NCBI RefSeq assembly: GCF_030505395.1
Contig: NZ_CP130044.1
Coordinates: forward strand, 3,147,001 to 3,211,000
DNA: 64,000 nucleotides
Source of the DNA: Asticcacaulis sp. ZE23SCel15
Lineage (GTDB): Bacteria; Pseudomonadota; Alphaproteobacteria; Caulobacterales; Caulobacteraceae
Reading direction: 5' to 3'
Part shown: positions 10,647-19,743 of the stretch, piece by piece
Numbering within the stretch: position 1 is the stretch's first letter
How the letters are laid out: every line of letters begins with the position of its first letter
Program-made: the position numbers and the translations under genes
Notes under the pieces: generated by a model
What the model was told of the DNA's origin: nothing
Databases searched by the model: none
The model's input: only the letters and a program-made list of their open reading frames with translations

Positions 10647-11435
10647 TTAATGCGAAGCCCGCAAATCCATAATCTGTTTATAGGCTGACGATAAAAATCC
10701 GACTGTGACCGGCAGGACAAATAACACCCCGATGGCGGCATCTATCAACCGGCCCGACCAATGGTCGCCAAGCCCTTGAAGCCCATAGGCTAAAACAATG
10801 AGAGGAAGGCAGATTACTCCATAGCCCACTAACAGCTTGATAACCTGTCCCGATGACAAGTTGAGGGCATTGAGCGATATCATCTGCCGTCCAGCGACCG
10901 TTGCGGGCTGGTACAGGCTGAGTTTTAAGGACAATACCCCCAGCACACACAGGATTAGAACGATCAGGGCCATGATCACCAACCCGGCCACCTGCCCGCC
11001 CCTCAGTTCCTGAAACAACCCTGCCGGACTATTATAGGTTTCAGTCCCCAGCCCCGACGCACTCATGATCACTGCCAGCACAAGACTTAAGGTGATGAAC
11101 ACCATCAGCCAGAACAAACCGACCAAAAGCGTGGCACCGATCAGACGCCACTCCGTCCTGGCAAATTGTAACCCGCCAAACCCAAGACCTTCGGCGCGGG
11201 CATAGGTTCCGAAAATAGCCACACGGTAGAGTGCACCGATCGCGGCAAACTGCAGTCCGACCGAGGCCAGCAGCAGCACCGGATGCGCCGCCTGTGGCAC
11301 GGCACCGGACTGATAAAGGCCAAACACGATCAGCAGCAAGCCGAGCGAAAACCACGCTCTTGCTATGCCCGTCGGTACAAAACCAAACGCCGCCTTCAAA
11401 GCCGCTATAACCGAAAAAGCCGGTTTCACTGTCAT
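10647..11435 (-). CDS. Polytopic membrane protein, paralogue C of three
   Basis: 262 residues, ATG at 11433-11435. Six hydrophobic segments. It is the most diverged of the three: the shared loop is reduced to KLSLYQPATVAGRQMISLNA followed by LNLSSGQVIKLLVGYGVI, yet alignment of this region with the FRLTKGHFWQLLLGYVV of its neighbour is clear. Likely first gene of the leftward unit; its upstream region 11436-11649 is shared with the divergent trmFO. No known function. Confidence 0.72.
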   Translation of the reverse strand: MTVKPAFSVIAALKAAFGFVPTGIARAWFSLGLLLIVFGLYQSGAVPQAAHPVLLLASVGLQFAAIGALYRVAIFGTYARAEGLGFGGLQFARTEWRLIGATLLVGLFWLMVFITLSLVLAVIMSASGLGTETYNSPAGLFQELRGGQVAGLVIMALIVLILCVLGVLSLKLSLYQPATVAGRQMISLNALNLSSGQVIKLLVGYGVICLPLIVLAYGLQGLGDHWSGRLIDAAIGVLFVLPVTVGFLSSAYKQIMDLRASH

Positions 11436-11649
11436 GGATTACTGCCCGCCCCAATCACAACCTTGCCACCACTCATACCTGACCGTCTGCATCTGGCAAG
11501 TGTCGGCACGCATCTACAAACCAAGCGGCTTTTTGTGACAAACATATTCGCTTGAAAAGCATATTTATCGAAGCCGGTCGCAATTCCTGAAAACACGGGC
11601 TATAGAGCCACACCAAGGGGCGGATCAACATTCATTCAGTGCATATATT

Positions 11650-13092
11650 ATGACCGACATCTCACCTGTTCATGTTATCGGCGGCGGCCTCGCCGGTTCG
11701 GAAGCTTCGTGGCAACTGGCAAATTCAGGCGTGCCGGTCATTCTGCATGAGATGCGCGGAGCCCCCTCAGATGACGGGGTCGCCATAACGACCGATGCAC
11801 ACCAGACCAATGATCTGGCGGAACTGGTATGTTCCAACTCATTTCGCTCAGACGAGTGGCAATTCAATGCGGTGGGCCTGCTGCACGAAGAAATGCGCCG
11901 GATGAACAGTCTGATCATGGCCTGCGCCGATAAACATCAGGTGCCCGCTGGCGGAGCCTTGGCTGTCGACCGCGAGGGCTTTGCTCAGGCCGTGACACAA
12001 GCCATCCACACGCACCCGCTCATCACCGTCGTGCGCGAAGAGGTTACAAGCCTGAAAAACACCGGGTGGGACAATATCATCTGCGCCACCGGCCCGCTCA
12101 CTTCGCAATCCTTGTCGGACGTGATTCTGGAGTTAAGCGGCGAAGGCCACCTAAGCTTTTTCGATGCCATTGCCCCGATCGTCCACACCGAAAGCATCGA
12201 TATGGACATAGCCTGGCGCCAGTCACGCTATGACAAAGAAGGCCCCGGCGGCGATGCTGCGGCCTATATCAACTGCCCGATGAACAAGGCTGAGTATGAG
12301 ACCTTTATTGATGCTCTGCTGGACGGCCCGAAGGCCGATTTTAAGGATTGGGAACACGTCCCCTATTTTGACGGCTGCCTGCCGATCGAAGTCATGGCTG
12401 AGCGTGGCCGCGAAACCCTGCGTCATGGCCCGCTTAAACCCGTGGGCCTGACCAACCCGCGTGATCCGCTGGTCAAAGCTTATGCGATTGTTCAGTTGCG
12501 TCAGGATAACGCCTTGGGAACGCTCTATAATATGGTCGGCTTTCAGACCAAACTTAAGCACGGCGCGCAAGCCGATGTCTTTCGGTTGATCCCCGGTTTG
12601 CAAAATGCCCAGTTTGCACGACTTGGGGGCTTACATCGCAATACCTTTATTCAGTCACCTAAGATTCTGGATCGAAAACTCCGGCTTAAGGCTTTGAATA
12701 ACGAAGGCATATCCTTACGTTTTGCCGGGCAGATTACCGGCGTCGAAGGTTATGTCGAATCCTCAGCCATTGGCCTGCTGGCCGGGCGGTTTGCGGCATC
12801 GGATCGTTTGGGCCGGGACATGGTTGCCCCACCAGAGACCACAGCCATGGGCGCCCTGATCAACCACATCACCGGCGGTCACCTGGAAGGGGGCGCCTCT
12901 CAATCCAGCTTTCAGCCCATGAACATTAACTACGGCTTGCTGCCGCCCCTTGAAGCACCAAAGGTTGATGAAAATGGCCAGAAAATCCCGTTGAAAGAGC
13001 GTGGGCGGGCGAAAAAACGCCTGATGAGCTTAAGGGCATTAAATGACCTTAATTCGTGGTTAGATGAATCGTTTAAAAAGGTTGCAGGCTAA
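11650..13092 (+). CDS. trmFO: Methylenetetrahydrofolate--tRNA-(uracil-5-)-methyltransferase TrmFO
   Basis: 480 residues. TrmFO makes ribothymidine at position 54 of tRNA using methylenetetrahydrofolate and FAD. The N-terminal dinucleotide-binding motif is [11 protein letters not shown] (residues 9-19); [12 protein letters not shown] carries a conserved cysteine, and the family ending with [19 protein letters not shown] is present. No strong Shine-Dalgarno precedes the ATG at 11650, but the next methionines fall inside the FAD fold. Folate-dependent TrmFO rather than SAM-dependent TrmA is the norm in alphaproteobacteria. Confidence 0.95.
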   Translation: MTDISPVHVIGGGLAGSEASWQLANSGVPVILHEMRGAPSDDGVAITTDAHQTNDLAELVCSNSFRSDEWQFNAVGLLHEEMRRMNSLIMACADKHQVPAGGALAVDREGFAQAVTQAIHTHPLITVVREEVTSLKNTGWDNIICATGPLTSQSLSDVILELSGEGHLSFFDAIAPIVHTESIDMDIAWRQSRYDKEGPGGDAAAYINCPMNKAEYETFIDALLDGPKADFKDWEHVPYFDGCLPIEVMAERGRETLRHGPLKPVGLTNPRDPLVKAYAIVQLRQDNALGTLYNMVGFQTKLKHGAQADVFRLIPGLQNAQFARLGGLHRNTFIQSPKILDRKLRLKALNNEGISLRFAGQITGVEGYVESSAIGLLAGRFAASDRLGRDMVAPPETTAMGALINHITGGHLEGGASQSSFQPMNINYGLLPPLEAPKVDENGQKIPLKERGRAKKRLMSLRALNDLNSWLDESFKKVAG

Positions 13093-13145
13093 GGCTTCGC
13101 GACAGTGTTTGTGTTTCAGTCGTGTGATTGGGCGGGTTATTGGGG

Positions 13146-13862
13146 ATGAAGGTTTCACGTATCTGTCTTGGGGTGGCAGGTTTAGCAGGTTTGTGGCTGG
13201 CAGGGTGCAAGACGACGCCTGAGCCTATTACCACGACGGTATATGTGCCCGTGGTCGTCGCTCCGCCCCCGCCGCCCAGTTCCCTGACCCCCCAACCGAT
13301 CATGCTGTTCAACATGACCAAGCAGGGGCGCAAACTGTTTGTTCTTAATGATGAATTTCCATTCTGCGATACGGTGACGGGTAAGGTGATCGTGGTACCC
13401 AAGTGGTATGTCACCGACTTCGCCTCAGTTCCCTGGTACGGTCAGGGCGTGGTCAATCCGCAAGGCCCGACGGCCCGCGCCGCCATCATCCACGACTGGC
13501 TCTATACGGTGGGTGAAAAAGGTAAGCGTCAGGAAGCGGACGATATTTTCTACCGCGCTATGAAAAAGTTCGGGGTATCGGATTTCGAGGCTGGCATTGC
13601 CTATAATGCTGTGCGCGCAGGTGGTGAGCGCGGTTATGGACTGGCCGACGACTGGATGTTTATCGACCCAACTCGCCCACTGGCCAAGCAACCGGCGCCC
13701 TTTGGCAAGCCGCGTAACGGCGCGACCAAGATCATGCCTAAATGTATTGGTTTTGAGACCCTGATCGCTGGGGGCTGGAAAGCCTACCCGGTCGCACGGG
13801 CTTCATACGCTGTGCCGCAGATGCCTATAGCCGCGCCGTCAGGAATGCCAAGAAAACCTTAA
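13146..13862 (+). CDS. DUF1353 domain lipoprotein
   Basis: 238 residues from ATG at 13146 (MKVSRICLGVAG). The lipobox LAGC gives a lipidated cysteine at residue 21. A valine/proline linker with PPPPPSS follows. The C-terminal two-thirds matches DUF1353 (a family often linked to phage tail modules): VVPKWYVTDFASVPW, AAIIHDWLYTVGEKG, ADDIFYRAMKKFGVSDF. The conserved histidine-aspartate HDWLY and D of TDFAS look like a catalytic or metal site, but no activity is known. An upstream in-frame TTG at 13128 would make the signal peptide start later than normal. The 3' end overlaps the convergent gene by 38 bp. Confidence 0.75.
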   Translation: MKVSRICLGVAGLAGLWLAGCKTTPEPITTTVYVPVVVAPPPPPSSLTPQPIMLFNMTKQGRKLFVLNDEFPFCDTVTGKVIVVPKWYVTDFASVPWYGQGVVNPQGPTARAAIIHDWLYTVGEKGKRQEADDIFYRAMKKFGVSDFEAGIAYNAVRAGGERGYGLADDWMFIDPTRPLAKQPAPFGKPRNGATKIMPKCIGFETLIAGGWKAYPVARASYAVPQMPIAAPSGMPRKP

Positions 13863-14499
13863 AGCGGCGCATAAGGGGCCCGTTGTGCTTTTGTGCGGCA
13901 TAGACTTTCGCCAAAGCCGCGTGAGCGATCAACGCCACCAGAGACGGCGGAATTTGGAGGAAAGCGGCCTTAGCCTCTGCCCTAAGAGCGTTAAACAGCG
14001 GGGCTGGCGGTGCGATCATCTGTCCGGCATGAAGCCTTGCCAGCGCATAATAGCGGGCCGGTTCAGCAAGGGCTGTGGCATCCGCATTAGGGTCAAGCAC
14101 CTGTGCGGCGATTCGCGCCAGCAGAACTTCGCTGCGATCCGCTAAGGTCAAGGCGTCTTTATGGCTTAGGGGCTGTTTATCCAGCAGAACCATCTGCCCT
14201 TCGATCAGATCTAGCAGCATTTGTCCGTCGAGGGCATAGCGTCCGAACATATCCTCTAGCGCCGCACTCAAGGGGTGATAGCGCACGGGCGCACCCGCCA
14301 TGATTTCCTCAACCGCCTCATACCACCAGCGCAGGCGAATTTCGCCCATTAGCGGTTGGGTAACGCGCTCCGGCACTTCACGCAGCACATCAAAAAATGC
14401 ATATAATGTACGGATATCGGCGCGTTTAACCGCATCATCAATAAAGGCCGAAGACAGCAGAAGGTCTTCGTTTTTCACGGTCAGGTCGTCATCAGACAT
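13825..14499 (-). CDS. Squalene/phytoene synthase-like protein, NDUFAF6 type
   Basis: 224 residues, all helical, shorter than genuine squalene or phytoene synthases (about 280-300). The hallmark is LRLWWYEAVEEI-like text: GEIRLRWWYEAVEEIMAG at about residues 51-68, which matches the mitochondrial complex I assembly factor NDUFAF6. The paired aspartate-rich DxxxD motifs needed for prenyl transfer are not evident (ALAEPARYYALARL in the expected second site). Likely role: an assembly factor, not an isoprenoid enzyme. It overlaps the convergent DUF1353 gene by 38 bp, and is 11 bp downstream of the PuuD-like gene's direction partner. Confidence 0.7.
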   Translation of the reverse strand: MSDDDLTVKNEDLLLSSAFIDDAVKRADIRTLYAFFDVLREVPERVTQPLMGEIRLRWWYEAVEEIMAGAPVRYHPLSAALEDMFGRYALDGQMLLDLIEGQMVLLDKQPLSHKDALTLADRSEVLLARIAAQVLDPNADATALAEPARYYALARLHAGQMIAPPAPLFNALRAEAKAAFLQIPPSLVALIAHAALAKVYAAQKHNGPLMRRFKVFLAFLTARL

Positions 14500-14510
14500 A
14501 GGTACGCAGG

Positions 14511-15125
14511 CTATCCAAACAGGGTCTGATACATGGCCATGACCGCCAGCATCGGCAGCGACAGCAGCACATTTATCCGGGAGAAGCGCATGGCTTTCAC
14601 GGCTGCGGCAGCCTTAGCTTCCGGCGCCGCCTCATGGATGCCTAGCGCGATGCGCTGCGCCGGCCAAATCACATGCCAGACATTAAAGAACATGATCAGG
14701 GCCAGCCACATACCAATCCCGATAAACGCCAGCGGTAAATCAGCCGGATAGAACCCACCCGCAAAACCAAAGCTCAAGGCCTCAGCAATATAGCCCCGCG
14801 CCCAGGCCAGTCCCAAACCGGCAATCACGGTAAACAGGGCCGAATAGCGGAACCAGAACAGGGCTTCGGGGGCGATATATTTCGTCACGGCCGGTTTCAT
14901 CTCGGCCGGAATTTCAGGCATGACCCGCATCTGCACGAAGTTGAAATAATAGAGTAAGCCCACCCACAGGATGCCGAAAATGACATGCAGCCAGCGTAAA
15001 ACACCATGCAGGAATATCAGGTCAAACCCACCCGCGCTGTGCATCCCTAGGCCCACGATCATGATGATCGCCAGAACGAGGCTAAAAATCAGGGTCGCCG
15101 TCAGATTATTGAGAATTTTCAGCAT
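14511..15125 (-). CDS. PuuD/urate-hydroxylase N-terminal-like membrane protein
   Basis: 204 residues from ATG 15123-15125 (MLKILNNL). Membrane protein with about five hydrophobic segments. The signature WLHVIFGILWVGLLYYFNFV (residues 45-64) and FNVWHVIWPAQ match the DUF989 / urate oxidase N-terminal family, in which histidines probably bind haem. The C-terminal cytochrome c domain of full PuuD is absent, so urate oxidation should not be assumed. Probably a haem-binding inner-membrane protein. It is separated from the upstream secF by the secDF terminator. Confidence 0.75.
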   Translation of the reverse strand: MLKILNNLTATLIFSLVLAIIMIVGLGMHSAGGFDLIFLHGVLRWLHVIFGILWVGLLYYFNFVQMRVMPEIPAEMKPAVTKYIAPEALFWFRYSALFTVIAGLGLAWARGYIAEALSFGFAGGFYPADLPLAFIGIGMWLALIMFFNVWHVIWPAQRIALGIHEAAPEAKAAAAVKAMRFSRINVLLSLPMLAVMAMYQTLFG

Positions 15126-15139
15126 GGTTCCACCCAAAT

Positions 15140-15191
15140 AAAAAACCTGCGGCAAGCATAGGGGTATTTGCCCCCGACTGACCACAGGTTT
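15140..15191 (-). terminator. Rho-independent terminator of secD-secF
   Basis: Read leftward: AAACCTG (15191-15185), a nested GGGG/CCCC hairpin, CAGGTTT (15149-15143), then a T-rich tail TTTTTTATTT. It lies between the secF stop and the next gene on the same strand. Confidence 0.7.
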
Positions 15192-15205
15192 CTGATAGCG
15201 TCAGT

Positions 15206-16183
15206 TTAGCGCCTGCCTTTGAACCCCCCCATATCGACGATTTCAGCATCAGCTTCGTTGCGATTGACACCCCACAGCAGGATAACGGGTGCGGCCACAT
15301 AGATCGACGAATAGGTGCCGATAATGATCCCGAACATCAACGCGACAGAGAAGCTAAACAAAGCCTCACCGCCCAGAATAGCCAGCCCCAGTAAGGCCAT
15401 GATAGCCGTCACACCGGTAATGATTGTGCGCGACAAGGTTTCATTGATCGAAAGATCGATAACGTCACCCAACGGCAGTTTCTTATATTTACGCAGGTTT
15501 TCCCGGAAACGGTCAAACACAACCACGGTATCGTTCATCGAATACCCAATGATGGTCAGGATCGCCGCCACCGCCGTCAGGGTAAATTCTAGATCGAACA
15601 AGGCAAACAGACCGAACGTCAAAATAACATCGTGCAGCAGGCCAATGACCGCCCCCAAACCGAACTGCCATTCAAACCGGAACCAGATGTAGACCATCAT
15701 CAGGCCGATCGCCATAAACAGGGCGACAATGCCGCCCGTCAGCAATTCGCCGGAAACTTTGGGGCCGACCACTTCGGTACGGGTATATTGAGCCCCTTCA
15801 AACTGACCCGACAGGTGAGTTTTAATTTCCTCAACCTTCTGGGCCGGGTTGCCCCCTTCGGGGGTCTCAAATCTGATCATAGCAGCGGTGTTGTTTTCAC
15901 CGACCCCCTGAACCTGCACGTCATGCAAGCCCTCATCACCCGTCAGGGCGCCGCGCAGCTTACCCAAGTCGACAGACTTACCGCCCAGATTCATTTCAAG
16001 GACGGTCCCGCCCTTGAAATCGACGCCGCAATTAAGGCCGCCGCAGGGGCCTTCAAACGGGATCAGGGTCAGGGCCATAGACCCGATGACCGCAACGATT
16101 GAAATGACTGCCGCGATTTTCGAGAAGGCAACGAACCTGAAGTTCGTTTTTGCCGGCAAAAGTTTAATAAGTGGCCAAGCCAT
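15206..16183 (-). CDS. secF: Protein translocase subunit SecF
   Basis: 325 residues. SecDF uses proton motive force to pull secreted proteins through SecYEG from the periplasmic side. Six transmembrane segments; N-terminal FRFVAFSKIAAVISIVAVIG; the periplasmic P1 part contains NCGVDFKGGTVLEM, and the C-terminal half shows the family text GYSMNDTVVVFDRFRENLRK and TIITGVTAIMALLGL. The gene starts 18 bp after secD ends, so both are one transcript with yajC upstream. A rho-independent terminator follows. Confidence 0.96.
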   Translation of the reverse strand: MAWPLIKLLPAKTNFRFVAFSKIAAVISIVAVIGSMALTLIPFEGPCGGLNCGVDFKGGTVLEMNLGGKSVDLGKLRGALTGDEGLHDVQVQGVGENNTAAMIRFETPEGGNPAQKVEEIKTHLSGQFEGAQYTRTEVVGPKVSGELLTGGIVALFMAIGLMMVYIWFRFEWQFGLGAVIGLLHDVILTFGLFALFDLEFTLTAVAAILTIIGYSMNDTVVVFDRFRENLRKYKKLPLGDVIDLSINETLSRTIITGVTAIMALLGLAILGGEALFSFSVALMFGIIIGTYSSIYVAAPVILLWGVNRNEADAEIVDMGGFKGRR

Positions 16184-16201
16184 GTATGTACTCCTTGGCG
16201 C

Positions 16202-17800
16202 TTAAATCGGAAGTTTTTTGGGGCGGGCGGATCGATACCACCACACCAGCAGGATCTGCGTTACGAACACCGCCGAGAACACTGAGGTGATAACCCCCAG
16301 CGACAAGGTCCAGGCAAAGCCGCGTACCGGCCCGGCCCCGAACGCAAACATGATCAATGCAGCCCCAAGGGTGGTAATGTTCGCATCCAGAATGGTCTCA
16401 ATCGCGCGGGAGAACCCGGCATCGAGCGCACCAATGACACTGCGCCCAGCGGCCGCTTCATCACGCATCCGCTCATAGATTAGCACGTTCGCATCAACCG
16501 CCATAGCCAAGGTCAGGATTAACCCCGCGATCCCCGGCAGGGTCAGGGTCGCCTGAGTGACCGACATGCCCGCAACCAGCAGGGTCAGGTTGACCAAAAG
16601 GGCCGCCACCGAAATCCCTCCGAAGAGAAATCCGTATGCCAGGATCATGAAGATCACGACCGAAATGAACGCGATCAGGGTCGAGAACTGACCCTTGGCG
16701 ACCGAATCGGCCCCCAGTTCAGCGCCGACGGTCTTTTGTTCTTCGACCTTAAGCGGTGCGGGCAGCGCCCCACCTTTCAGGACATTGACCAGTTCGGAAG
16801 CTTCCTGGGTGGAGAAAGTGCCGGTAATCTGCCCCGAACCGCCGGTGATAGCGGATTGAATGGTCGGTGCCGATACAATCTTGCCGTCCAGAATGATAGC
16901 GAAACGCTTACCAATGTTTTGAGCCGTGGCATCGCCGAACTTACGTGCGCCCTGCCCGTCAAAACGGAAGTCAATGGCGGGACGGTTGTACTGATCCGTG
17001 CCCACCGACGCACTGGTCAGGTTATCACCGGACACCAGCACGCGCTTTTTGACCACCAAATAAGGCTCACCCGGATTTTCAGAAATCAGTAATTCTGATC
17101 CCGGCGGCACACGCCCCGCCTGAGCATCCGCAGGTGAGAGACTTTCATCGACCATCTGGAAGGTCAGTTTGGCCGTTTGACCGATCACGCGCTTAAGCTG
17201 CTCCGGATCGGATTCGCCCGGTGCCTGCACCACGATGCGGTTAGCCCCCTGACGCAGGATTGTCGGCTCTTTGGTGCCCAGACTGTCAACCCGGCGGCGC
17301 ACGATCTCGATTGAGGTATCCACGGCTGAGGCCGCATCCGCGCGACGGCCATCGGGCGTAAACTTTAGGGAAATCGTCTGATTGTCCCCGCGGACGACAT
17401 TGATATCGCGAATAGATGGATTTTTCGGCAAAGGTTGCGGCAGACGCTGCAATTCCGTCAACGCCGTCTCGAACTGCGCCGCATCGGTAATGCGAACATT
17501 GACCGCTTCGGAGGTGGCTGCAAGCCCGCTGAAATTGATAGACTTTTGACGCAGGGTTGAGCGTACGTCTTCGGTCAAGTTAGCGGTCTTTTCCCGCGCC
17601 AGCGCATCCGTATCGACCTCAAGCAACAGGTACGACCCGCCCTGAAGGTCAAGGCCCAGATTGAGCACCTGAGACGGCAGGTAATAACGCGCCATAGTTT
17701 CGCGCATGGTCTGCGGCAGGAAGTTTGGCAGCGAATAAAGTATGCCGAAGACTGTGGCGATAATCACCATCCATATCTTCCAGCGGGAAAATTCCATCAT
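16202..17800 (-). CDS. secD: Protein translocase subunit SecD
   Basis: About 533 residues from ATG 17798-17800 (a second ATG follows directly at 17797); the in-frame TTG at 17833 is unlikely because known SecD proteins begin just before the SRWKI segment. Six transmembrane segments. Family motifs: LNLGLDLQGGSYLLLEVD (P1 start), RQGANRIVVQAPGE, IAGLILTLAMAVDANVLIYE (TM4, with the proton-related aspartate) and RGFAWTLSLGVITSVFSA. Pairs with SecF downstream. Confidence 0.95.
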   Translation of the reverse strand: MMEFSRWKIWMVIIATVFGILYSLPNFLPQTMRETMARYYLPSQVLNLGLDLQGGSYLLLEVDTDALAREKTANLTEDVRSTLRQKSINFSGLAATSEAVNVRITDAAQFETALTELQRLPQPLPKNPSIRDINVVRGDNQTISLKFTPDGRRADAASAVDTSIEIVRRRVDSLGTKEPTILRQGANRIVVQAPGESDPEQLKRVIGQTAKLTFQMVDESLSPADAQAGRVPPGSELLISENPGEPYLVVKKRVLVSGDNLTSASVGTDQYNRPAIDFRFDGQGARKFGDATAQNIGKRFAIILDGKIVSAPTIQSAITGGSGQITGTFSTQEASELVNVLKGGALPAPLKVEEQKTVGAELGADSVAKGQFSTLIAFISVVIFMILAYGFLFGGISVAALLVNLTLLVAGMSVTQATLTLPGIAGLILTLAMAVDANVLIYERMRDEAAAGRSVIGALDAGFSRAIETILDANITTLGAALIMFAFGAGPVRGFAWTLSLGVITSVFSAVFVTQILLVWWYRSARPKKLPI

Positions 17801-17869
17801 AGCGTTTGCGCCCTTTGAAGGCTTTCGGGACAAACCGTGCGGTTCGCCCCTCCTTTTTAATATTCACAA

Positions 17870-17900
17870 AAAACAAGCCCCTGCGGTGCGCGCAGGGGCC
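17870..17900 (-). terminator. Rho-independent terminator after yajC
   Basis: On the minus strand GCCCCTGCG (17899-17891) and CGCAGGGGC (17885-17877) pair and are followed by TTGTTTTTTGTG. It lies between yajC and secD, so secDF must be reached by readthrough or by its own promoter in 17801-17876. Confidence 0.75.
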
Positions 17901-17916
17901 TTGATATTTAAGGCGA

Positions 17917-18276
17917 TTAAGCGGCCTTGGAATCGTTGGCCGGCGCCGGTTCGCCTTTGGTGCGGATTTCAGTGATGAAGCTCTTGACCACGCGCACGTT
18001 CACGCCGGTGGCGATTTCAACCATGACCTCGGCATCTTCGACGCGGGTAACCTTGCCGATCATACCATTGGACAGGACAACCGTGTCATTGCGCTTAATG
18101 GCCGCGATCTGGGCCTGATGCTCCTTGGCGCGCTTTTGCTGCGGGCGCAGGACGAGGAAATACATCAGGGCGAAAATACCGATCAGTGGCAGGAAGCTGG
18201 TGAAAGCGCTGGCCAGACCACCAGAGGCGGCGGCAGTATCGGTGGCGGCTTGGGCAAAGGCAGGTGTGGCGAACAC
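17917..18276 (-). CDS. yajC: Preprotein translocase subunit YajC
   Basis: 119 residues, single membrane anchor (about residues 26-45, SFLPLIGIFALMYFLVLRPQ) followed by QKRAKEHQAQIAAIKRNDTV and the conserved LSNGMIGKVTRVED. YajC associates with SecDF in the holo-translocon. GTG start at 18274-18276. The N-terminal stretch resembles a signal sequence (FATPAFAQAA), common in alphaproteobacterial YajC. Gene order yajC-secD-secF is standard. Confidence 0.94.
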   Translation of the reverse strand: MFATPAFAQAATDTAAASGGLASAFTSFLPLIGIFALMYFLVLRPQQKRAKEHQAQIAAIKRNDTVVLSNGMIGKVTRVEDAEVMVEIATGVNVRVVKSFITEIRTKGEPAPANDSKAA

Positions 18277-18384
18277 AAGTGTCTCCTGAAAAATAAGGTG
18301 CTAAATCCGCCACGGCCTCACCGCGCGGATATCAGCGTTCAAGACTACATAAGGCCAAGTTTCAAAAGGTCAATGGGGGATAGC

Positions 18385-19554
18385 TTATGGCAGAACCAGA
18401 TTGGGATCGATCGGCTTTGCGATTTCGGTCGACGGCGTATAGCGAATCTCAAAATGCAGTTGCGGTTTTTCCACAGCCCCGGTCTTACCGACCCGGCCGA
18501 TGACCTCGCCCTTCTGGATCTTTTGATTGGTTTTCACGTCCATCTTGTCGAGGTGAGAATAGCCGGTATACCAGCCATTGCCATGCTGGACATAGATGGT
18601 GTTACCCAGTTCCTTGACGTGACCGCCGACATAGACCACCTCACCGTCAGCCGCCGCACGAACCTCAGCCCCTTCGGAGGCGCCGATGTTTATGCCGTCA
18701 TTGCGGACATTAGGCCCAAGCTGACCGTATGGCACCAGCAGCGGCCCCTTGACGGGCCAGAGGAAACGCCCCTTGCCCATCTGCGCCAGGGCCGAAGAGG
18801 TCGGGAAGGTTCCGGCCTTGGCGACCACTGGCTTATTCACAGCGGTATCCACAGGCTTTTCCACAGGTTTAGCCACAGGGGCCGTGGGGGTGGTTACGGT
18901 CGTCGTCGTCGGTTTAGCAGGTTCAGTCACAGCCACTGTCGTTGTGACCTTAACCTCCGGCTTAGCCGTTGCGGGCGTAGATGGCTTGGGCTGTGCCACC
19001 GCAACCGTGGTGACGACCTTGGCTGGAACCGGGCCGGTGGCATGGGCCACAGCCCCCGCGTCCTTGGCGGCATCTGGTAATTTAAGCTTTTGACCGATCG
19101 ACAGGCCCGCCCCTTCGGCCAGACCGTTCTGTCCCATCAGGGTTTTCAACGGCACACCGAAACGGCGCGAAATACCATAGAGCGTGTCTTTGGCCTGAAC
19201 AGTGTAAACATAGGTTGTTTTGGTGGTCGCTACGGACTTTGCCGCCGTCACCGTTTGAGGCACCGCAGGCTTTGGGGCCGCCGTCGCAGGGGCCGGTGCT
19301 GGCAAGGCGGCCAGTGGGGCCGACGTTATCTGACCGCTGGGGGCGGCCACAGGGGCAGCCTCTACCGGGGCGGTGGCTTGTGGCGAAGCCGCGGGCGCAC
19401 TGCCCATCGGATGGGGCGCCGTCGCGGGCGGACGATCCTGCATATAGATCGGATATTTTGGCTCAGCATTTTGCATCGACGCACAGGCCGACAAACCCAA
19501 TGCCGCGACCGAAGCCAACATGACAATCCTAGAGACAGCTTTGAAATGGTGCAT
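18385..19554 (-). CDS. nlpD: NlpD-like lipoprotein: LysM plus degenerate LytM (M23)
   Basis: 389 residues from ATG 19552-19554, with AGAGGG upstream. Lipobox LSAC places the lipidated cysteine at residue 24. An alanine/proline-rich linker, one LysM domain (about residues 113-160; YTVQAKDTLYGISRRFGVPL) and a C-terminal LytM domain (about 280-389) follow. Zinc-binding residues of active M23 peptidases are lost: the HxxxD motif reads NDGIN and the first histidine of HxH is replaced in QLHFEIR. This matches NlpD/EnvC-type amidase activators rather than hydrolases. Next upstream are pcm and surE, the same group as in enterobacteria. Likely controls cell separation at division. Confidence 0.85.
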   Translation of the reverse strand: MHHFKAVSRIVMLASVAALGLSACASMQNAEPKYPIYMQDRPPATAPHPMGSAPAASPQATAPVEAAPVAAPSGQITSAPLAALPAPAPATAAPKPAVPQTVTAAKSVATTKTTYVYTVQAKDTLYGISRRFGVPLKTLMGQNGLAEGAGLSIGQKLKLPDAAKDAGAVAHATGPVPAKVVTTVAVAQPKPSTPATAKPEVKVTTTVAVTEPAKPTTTTVTTPTAPVAKPVEKPVDTAVNKPVVAKAGTFPTSSALAQMGKGRFLWPVKGPLLVPYGQLGPNVRNDGINIGASEGAEVRAAADGEVVYVGGHVKELGNTIYVQHGNGWYTGYSHLDKMDVKTNQKIQKGEVIGRVGKTGAVEKPQLHFEIRYTPSTEIAKPIDPNLVLP

Positions 19555-19703
19555 GATCTTGCCCTCTCCGATCCTGAAAGACACGTAAGTCGCGACATAG
19601 TTATCAATCATGGCTAACGAATTGTTACCTTTGCGCCATTCGCGGTAATAAACCGTCAATAATTACCGCCCTGCCCTACATTAAACTTACTTAACTGGCC
19701 TGC

Positions 19704-19719
19704 TGGCACGAATGATGCT
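19704..19719 (+). promoter_or_regulatory. Sigma-54-type promoter for a small transcript
   Basis: TGGCAC at 19704-19709, five bases, ATGCT at 19715-19719, with invariant GG and GC at the same 12-base offset as the flgI promoter. It points rightward into a region with no annotated gene, between two leftward genes. Predicted transcription start near 19730. Confidence 0.55.
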
Positions 19720-19743
19720 AGTAAATATATAACGTCGTTATTT

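Noticed and set aside
13128-13130. TTG start for the DUF1353 lipoprotein
   Set aside because: The ATG at 13146 gives a normal signal peptide length and lipobox position; TTG adds six residues with no benefit.
18118-19080. Plus-strand open frame of 320 codons opposite yajC and nlpD
   Set aside because: Crosses two well-supported genes in antisense and has low-complexity Arg/Gly/His text typical of shadow frames.
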